Assembly (NCBI GenBank): GCA_934203355.1
Contig: CAKPZC010000056.1
Location: forward strand, 1 to 14,231
Length of the DNA stretch: 14,231 bases
Direction: 5' to 3'
Source: an uncultured Prevotella sp.
GTDB lineage: Bacteria; Bacteroidota; Bacteroidia; Bacteroidales; Bacteroidaceae
In this document: piece after piece, positions 6,670-14,231 of the stretch
Layout of the letters: each line of letters opens with the position of its first letter
Numbering within the stretch: the stretch's first letter is position 1
Notes under the pieces: generated by a model
What the model was told of the DNA's origin: nothing
The model's database searches: none
What the model saw: only the letters and a program-made list of their open reading frames with translations
Translations under genes and position numbers: made by a program

Positions 6670-6717
6670 CACAAATCTCAGTACCCACATTATATATTAT
6701 AACAACGTAAAACATAT

Positions 6718-9027
6718 ATGAGAAGAACGTTTGTACATTTTCTTTGGGGCACGCTTCTGACGGTTTTTGCCGTGGCAGTGCTGGCGTTCACGGCAATATG
6801 GAATGGATGGATTGGCTATATGCCTCCTGTGGAGGACTTGCAGAATCCCATCAACCGTTTTGCTACACAGATATATAGTTCCGATGGCAAGGTGATTGGC
6901 ACATGGAATTTCAATCGCGAGAACCGTATCTGTGTGTCGTATAGCAACCTCTCGCCATATCTTGTCAAGGCACTTGTGGCTACCGAGGATGCCCGTTTCT
7001 ACGACCATTCAGGTGTCGACTTTATTGCTTTGGGACGTGCCATAGTGAAGCGTGGACTTATGGGGCAGGCTTCGGCTGGCGGTGGTTCCACCATCACGCA
7101 GCAGCTTGCCAAGCAGCTCTATTCCGAGACAGCCAAGAGCACATTGCAGCGTATGCTACAGAAGCCGATAGAGTGGGTGATAGCTGTGAAGCTTGAGCGC
7201 AACTACACTAAGGAGGAAATCATTGCCCTGTATCTTAACTACTTCGACTTCCTGCATAATGCGGTGGGTATTAAGACCGCATCGAATACATATTTCAATA
7301 AGGAACCCAAGGACCTGACAGTCGAGGAGGCTGCCACATTGATAGGATTATGTAAGAACCCCTCGCTGTTCAACCCCGTGCGCTATCCTGACCGCTCACG
7401 TGAGCGTCGCAATGTGGTGCTCGACCAGATGCGTAAGGCGGGCTACATCACTTCGTCGCAATACGACGAGTATGCGGCAAAGCCGCTCGCGCTCAACTTC
7501 CACCGCACCGACCATAAGGACGGCACAGCGCCTTATCTGCGTGAGTTCCTGCGTATTTATATGACGGCTGAGCGTCCCAACTTGTCGAAATATCCTTCGT
7601 GGAACAAGCGGCAGTATGTGCTCGACTCTATAGCCTGGGACACCGACCCACTCTATGGATGGTGCAACAAGAATCGCAAGAAGGACGGATCGCCATATAA
7701 TCTCAATGCCGACGGACTGAAGGTGTATACCACAATCGACTCGCGTATGCAGCGCTATGCCGAGGAGTCGGTCTATGGACATGTGGCGCGCTTCCTGCAA
7801 CCGGAGTTCTTCAAGGAGAATCGTAATAAATCCAACGCTCCGTTCACCTCGCAACTCACCAAGAAACAGGTGAATCAAATAATGGAGCGTGCTGTACTGC
7901 AAAGCGAGCGCTATCGTGTGATGAAGGCGGCTGGAGCAAGCAATGAGGAGATTCATCGCGCTTTCCACACGCCTACCGACATGTCTGTGTTTACCTATCA
8001 TGGCGATCTGGATACCACCATGACTCCTATCGACAGCATTCGCTATGTGAAGTCGTTCCTGCGTGCTGGATTTATGAGCATGGATCCCAAGACGGGTGCT
8101 GTGAAGGCTTATGTGGGTGGTCTCGACTACTCTCATTTCATGTACGACATGGTGACGGGCGGACGCCGTCAGGTGGGTTCTACAATAAAGCCTTTCCTCT
8201 ACTCGTTGGCTATGGAGAATGGCTTCTCGCCGTGCGACTTGGCTCCCAACGCTCAGCGCACATATATGGTGGCAGGCAGACCGTGGACTCCGCGCAACGC
8301 AAATCACAAGCGTGCCGGAGAGATGGTTACGCTGAAGTGGGGACTGGCACAGTCGAGCAACTGGGTGTCGGCCTATCTTATGAGCAAACTCAATCCGCAG
8401 CAGTTTGTGCAGCTACTCCACGACTATGGCATCAACAATCCCGACATTCATCCGTCGATGTCGTTGTGTCTTGGTCCGTGTGAGGTGTCGGTGGCTGAGA
8501 TGGTGAGTGCCTACACTACGTTTGCCAATGGTGGCATACGCACGGCTCCTATGTTTGTGAGTCGCATCGAGGACAATGAGGGCAACGTGATAGCCACGTT
8601 CCAGCCTCGTATGAACGAGGTTATTAGTGCCGAGAGTGCCTATAAGATGCTTGTGGAGCTTATGGGGGTAGTCGATGGCGGCACGGCTGGACGACTGCGC
8701 TATAAATACAACTTCACTGGCGAAATAGGTGGCAAGACGGGAACAACCAACCGCAATAGTGACGCATGGTTTATGGGATTCACTCCGCAGCTTGTAAGCG
8801 GATGCTGGGTGGGCGGTGACGACCGCGATATTCACTTCGATTCTATGCGCATGGGACAGGGTGCGACTATGGCTTTGCCTATATGGGCTTATTTCATGCG
8901 TAAGGTCTATCGCGACAGTAGTCTGCCATATAACGAGGAGGTGAAGTTTAATCTACCAGAAGGGTATAACGCATGTCAAAAGAGTACTGATACGGATGAA
9001 TTCGGTATCGACGAGGTGTATGAGTAG
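6718..9027 (+). CDS. Class A penicillin-binding protein (PBP1A-type transglycosylase/transpeptidase)
   Basis: This 769-residue bifunctional enzyme polymerises lipid II into glycan strands and cross-links the peptides in the periplasm. Residues about 5-28 are the single membrane anchor. The GT51 glycosyltransferase domain (about 60-250) shows the catalytic Glu90-Asp91 in EDARFYDHSG, the GGSTITQQLAKQ motif (122-133), KPIEW (149-153) and KEEIIALYLNYF (165-176). The transpeptidase domain (about 450-735) shows Ser488-Thr-Ile-Lys491 (nucleophile Ser488), Ser546-Ser-Asn548 and Lys673-Thr-Gly675. A linker of about 200 residues lies between the domains. The length is slightly below E. coli PBP1a (850), mainly because the inserted outer domain is short. 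It is alone in its transcription unit. Its coding sequence is visibly richer in G and C than sbcC. mrcA/ponA-like names would fit, but the exact paralogue is not certain. Confidence 0.95.
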   Translation: MRRTFVHFLWGTLLTVFAVAVLAFTAIWNGWIGYMPPVEDLQNPINRFATQIYSSDGKVIGTWNFNRENRICVSYSNLSPYLVKALVATEDARFYDHSGVDFIALGRAIVKRGLMGQASAGGGSTITQQLAKQLYSETAKSTLQRMLQKPIEWVIAVKLERNYTKEEIIALYLNYFDFLHNAVGIKTASNTYFNKEPKDLTVEEAATLIGLCKNPSLFNPVRYPDRSRERRNVVLDQMRKAGYITSSQYDEYAAKPLALNFHRTDHKDGTAPYLREFLRIYMTAERPNLSKYPSWNKRQYVLDSIAWDTDPLYGWCNKNRKKDGSPYNLNADGLKVYTTIDSRMQRYAEESVYGHVARFLQPEFFKENRNKSNAPFTSQLTKKQVNQIMERAVLQSERYRVMKAAGASNEEIHRAFHTPTDMSVFTYHGDLDTTMTPIDSIRYVKSFLRAGFMSMDPKTGAVKAYVGGLDYSHFMYDMVTGGRRQVGSTIKPFLYSLAMENGFSPCDLAPNAQRTYMVAGRPWTPRNANHKRAGEMVTLKWGLAQSSNWVSAYLMSKLNPQQFVQLLHDYGINNPDIHPSMSLCLGPCEVSVAEMVSAYTTFANGGIRTAPMFVSRIEDNEGNVIATFQPRMNEVISAESAYKMLVELMGVVDGGTAGRLRYKYNFTGEIGGKTGTTNRNSDAWFMGFTPQLVSGCWVGGDDRDIHFDSMRMGQGATMALPIWAYFMRKVYRDSSLPYNEEVKFNLPEGYNACQKSTDTDEFGIDEVYE

Positions 9028-9052
9028 AGAAACCGAAAACTCGCTATTAACA

Positions 9053-9102
9053 ACAAAATCGGTCAAGCAAAGATTAACAGTTCTTTGCTTGACCGATTTT
9101 GT
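9053..9102. terminator. Bidirectional terminator between the PBP gene and sbcC
   Basis: Arms 9053-9073 and 9082-9102 are perfect 21-base inverted repeats around an 8-base loop. A-rich and T-rich ends (CAAAAT... and ...ATTTTGTTTATTC) give a U-rich tail on the plus strand and a shorter one on the minus strand. It lies between the converging stops at 9027 and 9144, so it probably serves both transcripts. Confidence 0.88.
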
Positions 9103-9143
9103 TTATTCTATTTTGTTATTCTCTTATGAGATATTTGTTGTAG

Positions 9144-12100
9144 TCATGGAACAATCTTGATTTTGCTGCACGAATTGTTTCCCTCTTGATTCACTTGAAT
9201 CTGAACGGCAATGCGTTCTTGCAGTTCCTCCACATGCGATATGATGCCGACATGCCGACCCGACTTGGAATGTAGAGAGCGTAGTGTTTCCACTGCCTTC
9301 TGGAGTGGCTCGCCACTTAGTGTGCCGAATCCCTCGTCTATGAATAGCGTGTCGACTTGCCATTGCTGCCCGATGTCGCTCAATGCAAGAGCCAATGACA
9401 ACGACACGAGGAAACTCTCGCCACCAGAGATAGTGCTGGCTGCACGCGAGACAAATCCCTGATAGGCATCCTCAAGAGAGATGACAAATGTGCCTGGTGT
9501 GACCTTCAGTGTGTAACGGTCGGTCAGTGTGCGCATATAGCTGTTGGCAGAATTGATGAGGCTCGAAAGAACGTAACTCTGGGCTATCTTGCGGAAATTG
9601 CTGCCCGATGAATTGCCTATCAGTTGGTTAAGGCGCGACCACTTATTATATACTGCCTGTTTTTCTTCGGCTTCCTTCACAAGATTGCCTAACTTACGTT
9701 TATTCTCGTCATCCGTCTTCAACTCTTGCTTGATAGAGCCTATTTTCTCGCCAATCTCGCCAAGCATCTTCTCATATCCGTCAATACGTTCCACGATACT
9801 TTCAATGGTGTCGTTCTCCTGTAGTTCTGGCTTTTTCTGCTGATGATTGCTTTGCTGTTTAGTGGCGTTGTCAACCAATGTTCTCTTAGCAACAACATCA
9901 TTTCTGAATTCCACTATTTCTTTGTTTACACCTATTATGTCACTCGATTTGTATGCGTCGAGTTGTGACATACGTTCAACCGACAAACATTCATTGCTTG
10001 CAATAAATGCGTCGAGTTTCGACTTGTTTGAGTTGTAGCTCTCTTTGGCAGAATTTAGTTTGGTGAGGACAGCTGTAAGCGAATTACTGGCTCTATTGGC
10101 TTTGTCGAGCAGATTGTCCACTTTTGAAGCTTCATGTACTTCTATTGACTTCCAATCTGGCATAACCCTCTTGATTGACTCAATCACGTCAGTCACATTA
10201 TTATAGTATGCCTTTGCATTGTCGAGTTTTGCGTGGAGCGACAGAAGTTTCTTGCTATTCGTATTGTATGCATTGGCAGCCACGCTGAGAGCATAGCCAA
10301 ACGCCTTCGGATTGTCGTTCCAATCAATATTCCACACCCCAACTACAAGTTTGCCGACTCTATGAGCGGCGGTTTCTGTTTCTGCTTTGCGTGTATTTAT
10401 CAGAGTCTTTGCAATCTCTATTTTGGCTTTACAATCGCTTACAGCCTTTTCCGCTTTCTTTGCGTCTTCAGTCAACAACTCTACGCACTTGCGTTTTGCG
10501 TCCATATCCTTGCGAAGCTTCTTCAGGGTATTCTCCTTCTGTTCTCCGTCTTTTATCCTATTGTCAAGTTCGCTCTTGCGAATGCTGGTTGAAGTCTCCA
10601 ATGCGTCAAGTGTAGCCTTGGCTTCATCGTCAAGCTTCTCCAAGCCACATGCTTTGCAATCCTCTGTTGCTTTTGTCTCTGCAAAAGCCAGCGTCTTGTC
10701 GTTATCGAACACTTTGATGTCTCTGTCGTAAGCCATCGACTCTGTTTTTATTTCAGCCTCTATCTTGTTCTTGTCTTCCAACAATCGTCTGTAGCTCTTT
10801 TCTGCTTCATCGTACGATTCCTGCAAACCGGATACGAGCGCAGCAAGTGTTTCTTCGTGAGGCAGTTCCGACTTGATTTGTTGACAACAAACAGGACAGA
10901 TGTCGCCAACATGAAGTTTCTGACGTAAAGACGATGCAAACTTGTCGATAGTGTCTTTCTGCTTGTCGAGATTCTCTTTGCAAACATTCATCTTCAGTTC
11001 GGCATCATGTATGGGAGCATCCATATCTGCCGACTTTATCTTTTTGGCATTAATGGAAGCAAGTTGGTCAATAAGATTATTGCGCTGTTCTTCTCTTTGC
11101 TTCTTTTTCTCAGTCAATGTGTCTATATGCTCTTTGGCAGTCTTTATGTTTATCAAGAGTTCTTTGGCTGCTTCGCACTTTGAGCGCAAGTCAGGAAGAT
11201 TCATTGCAACAATTTCCTCCTCCTGTTTCCTTACTTCATTTTCCGCATAGCCTAACGCTATGTTTGCCTGTCGCATTTTATCCTCTACAGTCTCTAAAGC
11301 AGGCAACAACTCGTTGTTGAGAGTCTGGTTTTTACTGTCGATATCCCTCGTGCTCTCTACGATGGCCTTGCGTCCCTCGCTTATACTTTCCAGCAGCTCT
11401 ACTATTGTTTGCGTATTTTCATATACCGATACCTTTTCTTTCTCTTTGTCAAGAAACTCGTCAATGGTCTTTATTTCGCCCGCCAAGTTTACAATCTCTT
11501 GTTCGTCAAACGTTCGTCCGCCAAGAATTACTGCATATTCGGCTGCCAAGCACTCAAGCTCTTCCTCTTGCTTCTTTATCTCCTTTGTAGCTTCTGCCGC
11601 CCCAGCCATCCAGGTACGGGCATCAATAGTGGAGTTCCACTCATTTACAAGAGCTTCCTTTTGCTTGAAAGTTTCGCCCTCAACAACGGCAACGGCTTCG
11701 TGCAGTCGTTCGTAGGCATCATTGACCTCTTTGGATAAACGTTTGTCTGCGTCTATCCAATCGCGCTTGCATATCTCCTTGCTTTGTGCCTCTTTAATTT
11801 CTTTTTGCCGACCATCAAGTTCTGCGATACGTCTGGTTCTTTCCTCTATTTCCTCGTCACGCAGAGTGTGCATACTGTCTACAATAAGTTTTAATTTGGT
11901 CCAGTCCTGCTTTCTTTGTTCTGTCTGTTCATATATCTTTGCACCTATTTTTGAATAGATATCCACACCTGTTATCTTTTCCAATATTTCGGCTTTCTCG
12001 TCATCCTTGCTGTTCAAGAAACGTGTGAATTCACCTTGAGCCAACATCGTGGTACGACAGAATTGGCTAAAGTCAAGACCTATAGCAACCTTCAGTTCGC

Positions 12101-12539
12101 TTCTTATTTCAGCATCCTTGGTCAAAGTATATCCCGAATCCAGATTTTTCAGTTCCCAAACCTTATTCTTTATAGAGCCAGTAATCTTTTTATACGCACG
12201 AGCTACAGCCCATGTAGCCTCGTAGCTAACACCGTTGCTGCCCAAAAACGCAAGTTTGACATGTGCCTCTGATGTATTTCTGCGCATCAGTTGTCGGGGA
12301 TCGTCTATTTTCACTTCCTTTTTAGCATCGATAGTCATTCCTTGCATCTTCGTACTGTCTAATCGAGGAGTATCAGCATAAAGAGCCAAACATATAGCAT
12401 CAAGAATAGTGGATTTTCCTGCGCCCGTCTTACCCGTTATTAGGAACACTTCGCTACTGACCAATGGTTCGGCTTCGAAATCGATAACAGCATTTTCAAT
12501 TGATGCTATATTGTGGATAGTAAGTTTCTGAAATTTCAT
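9144..12539 (-). CDS. sbcC: DNA double-strand break repair nuclease subunit SbcC (Rad50-like ATPase)
   Basis: SbcC (1131 residues; E. coli 1048) is the ATPase partner of SbcD. The complex cuts DNA hairpins and processes protein-blocked or broken DNA ends. The N-terminal half-ATPase has Walker A GKTGAGKST (36-44) and the Q-loop region TMLAQGEF (164-171). Two long charged coiled-coil arms (about 190-540 and 560-930) flank the zinc hook Cys548-Pro-Val-Cys551, nearly at the centre as expected. The C-terminal lobe has the ABC signature SGGES (1038-1042), Walker B ending Asp1068-Glu1069 and the switch His1102. It starts 20 bases after the sbcD stop in the usual sbcD-sbcC order. Codons are more A/T-rich than in the neighbouring PBP gene. 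Confidence 0.96.
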   Translation of the reverse strand: MKFQKLTIHNIASIENAVIDFEAEPLVSSEVFLITGKTGAGKSTILDAICLALYADTPRLDSTKMQGMTIDAKKEVKIDDPRQLMRRNTSEAHVKLAFLGSNGVSYEATWAVARAYKKITGSIKNKVWELKNLDSGYTLTKDAEIRSELKVAIGLDFSQFCRTTMLAQGEFTRFLNSKDDEKAEILEKITGVDIYSKIGAKIYEQTEQRKQDWTKLKLIVDSMHTLRDEEIEERTRRIAELDGRQKEIKEAQSKEICKRDWIDADKRLSKEVNDAYERLHEAVAVVEGETFKQKEALVNEWNSTIDARTWMAGAAEATKEIKKQEEELECLAAEYAVILGGRTFDEQEIVNLAGEIKTIDEFLDKEKEKVSVYENTQTIVELLESISEGRKAIVESTRDIDSKNQTLNNELLPALETVEDKMRQANIALGYAENEVRKQEEEIVAMNLPDLRSKCEAAKELLINIKTAKEHIDTLTEKKKQREEQRNNLIDQLASINAKKIKSADMDAPIHDAELKMNVCKENLDKQKDTIDKFASSLRQKLHVGDICPVCCQQIKSELPHEETLAALVSGLQESYDEAEKSYRRLLEDKNKIEAEIKTESMAYDRDIKVFDNDKTLAFAETKATEDCKACGLEKLDDEAKATLDALETSTSIRKSELDNRIKDGEQKENTLKKLRKDMDAKRKCVELLTEDAKKAEKAVSDCKAKIEIAKTLINTRKAETETAAHRVGKLVVGVWNIDWNDNPKAFGYALSVAANAYNTNSKKLLSLHAKLDNAKAYYNNVTDVIESIKRVMPDWKSIEVHEASKVDNLLDKANRASNSLTAVLTKLNSAKESYNSNKSKLDAFIASNECLSVERMSQLDAYKSSDIIGVNKEIVEFRNDVVAKRTLVDNATKQQSNHQQKKPELQENDTIESIVERIDGYEKMLGEIGEKIGSIKQELKTDDENKRKLGNLVKEAEEKQAVYNKWSRLNQLIGNSSGSNFRKIAQSYVLSSLINSANSYMRTLTDRYTLKVTPGTFVISLEDAYQGFVSRAASTISGGESFLVSLSLALALSDIGQQWQVDTLFIDEGFGTLSGEPLQKAVETLRSLHSKSGRHVGIISHVEELQERIAVQIQVNQEGNNSCSKIKIVP

Positions 12540-12559
12540 AGCAACATCTTATAAGCATT

Positions 12560-13723
12560 TCACATTCTTTCTTCGTCTTTCAGCAAGGCAAGAGTCTCCT
12601 TGAACAGTTCCTTCATGTCGTCGTCGAACACAGCGCCAATATCTTCGGCATATCTCTCGGCGATATCTATAGGTTTCTCTGTCTTGAATTCCTGCACAGA
12701 CATAACCTTTGCCTCTCTGCGGTCTTTCTTCAGACGACGGGTGTTGATGACACAGAATCTGCATTTCTTGCCTTCTGTAAGAACCAACGCCTCGGCATTA
12801 GCTTCTACGGGAAGGAAAGTGTCTACCTCTACATTCAGGCGTATATATGCCTCTATGTCATTAGGGAATCTTTCCAGCAAATCCTTTGCATCTTCCCATG
12901 TTGCAACGCCATCCTTAGGCAATGTAACCAAAGGTCGATGAGTTTGTATTTCTATCTCTCTTACAACGGGTTCTTCTCCATGTTTATTAAGTTCAACTAT
13001 AGAAACAGAATGCTGGTAGTTTTCATCGAAGCTTACCGGGATTGGTGCTCCTGAATATCTCACCCGATGGTTTCCTCCGCGAACAAACTGCGCATGATGT
13101 ATATGTCCCAATGCAAGATAGTCGTAGCCCGACCCCATATCCTCTAAATTATGTGAATCAATACCGCCTACAACATATTCTGAAGCATTTTCATGACCAG
13201 CAAAATCACATCCGCTAACGGTTGTGTGAGCAGTCAAAACAACTGGCAATTTTGTTTTGTTGCGTTCTGCTACGCTGTCCAGCAAATCCTGAAAGAATCC
13301 CTTTGGCATATTCCTTTCGTTGACATAAGGAACAGCAACAACATATCCCTGTCCTGGTATTTCTATAATCAAATCTTCCTTATTATTAGCGTCTACACTA
13401 CCAATGGTATATACCTTCAAGGCTTTCCAAGGTGTTCTGAATATGTCATGCTTCGTGCCACTGTCATGATTGCCGGCTGTTATGACAATAGTCATATTAG
13501 GGTTGGCGTTATGTATCTCGACTAAGGCATTCGTAAACATAGTCTGAACAGACGCAGATGGTTGAGGCGTGTGATAAACATCGCCACAAAGCAAAAACAC
13601 ATCGGGCTTCTCTTCTCTCACGATGTCAACCATCCTAAGAAGCATAGCCATCTGTTCTTCTGTACGGTCGTAATTGTAAAGCGTATGTCCCAGATGCCAA
13701 TCGCTTGTATGTAATATTTTCAT
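12560..13723 (-). CDS. sbcD: Exonuclease subunit SbcD (Mre11-like)
   Basis: SbcD (387 residues from the start chosen here; E. coli 400) is the two-metal nuclease of SbcCD. The phosphoesterase motifs are all present: Asp8-x-His10 (SDWHLGH), Gly47-Asp48, Gly84-Asn-His-Asp87, His166 (TAHTTVSG) and Gly206-His207-Ile-His209. The frame is open to an upstream ATG at 13798, which would add 25 hydrophobic residues. I chose the ATG at 13723 because SbcD proteins begin just before the first metal motif (MKILHTSDWHLGH) and because the -7 box at 13768-13775 lies between the two starts, so a transcript from it could not contain the upper one. The C-terminal part (about 270-387) is the SbcC-binding and capping region. 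sbcC follows after 20 bases. Confidence 0.95.
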   Translation of the reverse strand: MKILHTSDWHLGHTLYNYDRTEEQMAMLLRMVDIVREEKPDVFLLCGDVYHTPQPSASVQTMFTNALVEIHNANPNMTIVITAGNHDSGTKHDIFRTPWKALKVYTIGSVDANNKEDLIIEIPGQGYVVAVPYVNERNMPKGFFQDLLDSVAERNKTKLPVVLTAHTTVSGCDFAGHENASEYVVGGIDSHNLEDMGSGYDYLALGHIHHAQFVRGGNHRVRYSGAPIPVSFDENYQHSVSIVELNKHGEEPVVREIEIQTHRPLVTLPKDGVATWEDAKDLLERFPNDIEAYIRLNVEVDTFLPVEANAEALVLTEGKKCRFCVINTRRLKKDRREAKVMSVQEFKTEKPIDIAERYAEDIGAVFDDDMKELFKETLALLKDEERM

Positions 13724-13767
13724 TGTTTTGGTAAAAAAAGTGCCATAGTGTATATATAATAATGTGG

Positions 13768-13775
13768 CAAATATA
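13768..13775 (-). promoter_or_regulatory. Promoter -7 box of the sbcDC operon
   Basis: The minus strand reads TATATTTG, an exact TAnnTTTG match, about 45 bases upstream of the ATG at 13723. At the -33 distance there is only a T-rich stretch (ATTTTTTCG), not an exact TTTG. It favours the shorter SbcD start. Confidence 0.55.
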
Positions 13776-13807
13776 CAAATAATTATCGAAAAAATCATCC
13801 CAACCTA

Positions 13808-13838
13808 TTTGTTTTTCTGATAAATTTCCATAACTTTG
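13808..13838 (+). promoter_or_regulatory. Promoter of the membrane-protein gene at the right edge
   Basis: TTTG (13808-13811), a 19-nt spacer and TAACTTTG (13831-13838) match both boxes of the Bacteroidota promoter consensus. The predicted start is near 13845, about 40 bases upstream of the ATG at 13885. It is divergent from the sbcD promoter in the same 161-base gap. Confidence 0.8.
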
Positions 13839-13884
13839 CATAAGTGAATACCTTTCAATAACTAACAATTTAAAACAGCAAAAT

Positions 13885-14231
13885 ATGGATAGACACATTA
13901 AGAATGGGATGATATCCATGGGAGTATGGATACTTTTTCTTGTTGTTTTGTTTGGTTCGTTCATGACCTTTACAGATTCCCCTTTCAGCGATCTCTTGGA
14001 TGAGGAAACAGGAGGCTTCATATCTGGTGCTTTCTTCCTGGCATGGGCACTCATCTGGTTTGCCATAGGCAAGCACTACAGTCGTGACTATGAGCTTAAG
14101 AAACAGGCCTTCATCAAGAAGTATAAAGGATTTGACGAGAATATTACACGTACAATGTTCAAGAAGGCTTATTTCTCAGATATAGCACGTATGTTGTCTC
14201 GGGTGTTTTTCATTGCCGTGCCTTTCTATGT
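13885..14231 (+). CDS. Unrecognised membrane protein, 5' part (truncated by the window end)
   Basis: The frame from the ATG at 13885 stays open to the last base (115 codons, no stop). The start MDRHIKNGMISMGVW is followed by a hydrophobic segment (about residues 10-28), a short acidic loop (SPFSDLLDEETG), a second hydrophobic segment (about 44-61, FISGAFFLAWALIWFAIG), a charged, probably cytoplasmic stretch rich in Lys (about 62-103) and the start of a third hydrophobic segment (from about 106). By the positive-inside rule the N-terminus and the Lys-rich stretch face the cytoplasm. A strong promoter lies just upstream, and codon use looks like a real gene. I do not recognise the family, and no function is assigned. 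Confidence 0.8.
   Translation, partial: MDRHIKNGMISMGVWILFLVVLFGSFMTFTDSPFSDLLDEETGGFISGAFFLAWALIWFAIGKHYSRDYELKKQAFIKKYKGFDENITRTMFKKAYFSDIARMLSRVFFIAVPFY

Noticed and set aside
7396..8307. 303-codon minus-strand frame inside the PBP gene
   Set aside because: It lies fully antisense to a clearly conserved transpeptidase/transglycosylase, is rich in His, Arg and Ser as antisense shadows of GC-rich genes are, and shows no domain or promoter.
13635..14072. 145-codon minus-strand frame overlapping sbcD and the right-edge gene
   Set aside because: It overlaps the promoters of two divergent genes and the coding starts of both. The plus-strand frame at 13885 has a better promoter and clear membrane segments.

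Overview
This is a stretch of chromosome from a Bacteroidota bacterium, most likely of the order Bacteroidales and Prevotella-like. The phylum call rests on the promoters: several intergenic gaps carry the TAnnTTTG -7 box used by the Bacteroidota primary sigma factor, two of them with a TTTG -33 box 19-20 nt upstream. Shine-Dalgarno sequences are not evident, and the pyrB-pyrI-glyA order and the protein sequences also fit. The genus is an inference; no search was run.

Layout from left to right. Bases 1 to about 28 are the 3' end of a 5S rRNA, followed by an rRNA-operon terminator (38-74). A gene-poor gap of about 530 bases (75-608) holds a lone promoter-like box and two strong hairpins. Next on the minus strand come a secreted GH20 beta-N-acetylhexosaminidase (609-2228), two identical tandem tRNA-Cys(GCA) genes with their own promoter and terminator (2316-2603), and a 68-residue FeoB-associated-type Cys-rich membrane protein (2607-2813). 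A glyA terminator separates these from the pyrB-pyrI-glyA cluster (5671 down to 2944), which makes both chains of aspartate carbamoyltransferase plus serine hydroxymethyltransferase. A PAP2-family membrane phosphatase (5837-6493, minus) has its own long hairpin terminator.

On the plus strand a class A penicillin-binding protein (6718-9027) is divergent from the PAP2 gene. It ends at a perfect 21-bp hairpin, which also lies just past the end of the convergent sbcDC operon (SbcD 12560-13723, SbcC 9144-12539, minus). Divergent from sbcD, a plus-strand gene for an unrecognised membrane protein starts at 13885 behind a textbook promoter and runs off the window.

The content is mostly housekeeping: translation (5S, tRNA-Cys), pyrimidine and one-carbon metabolism (pyrBI, glyA), envelope building and lipid-phosphate turnover (class A PBP, PAP2), glycan degradation (GH20) and DNA repair (SbcCD). 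All full-length genes look intact, and their catalytic or metal-binding residues are visible. I see no mobile element, CRISPR array, phage or clear defence island, and no convincing undescribed system. The most open items are the intergenic unit at 131-513, the truncated membrane protein at the right edge, and the FeoB-associated-type protein with no feoB in view.
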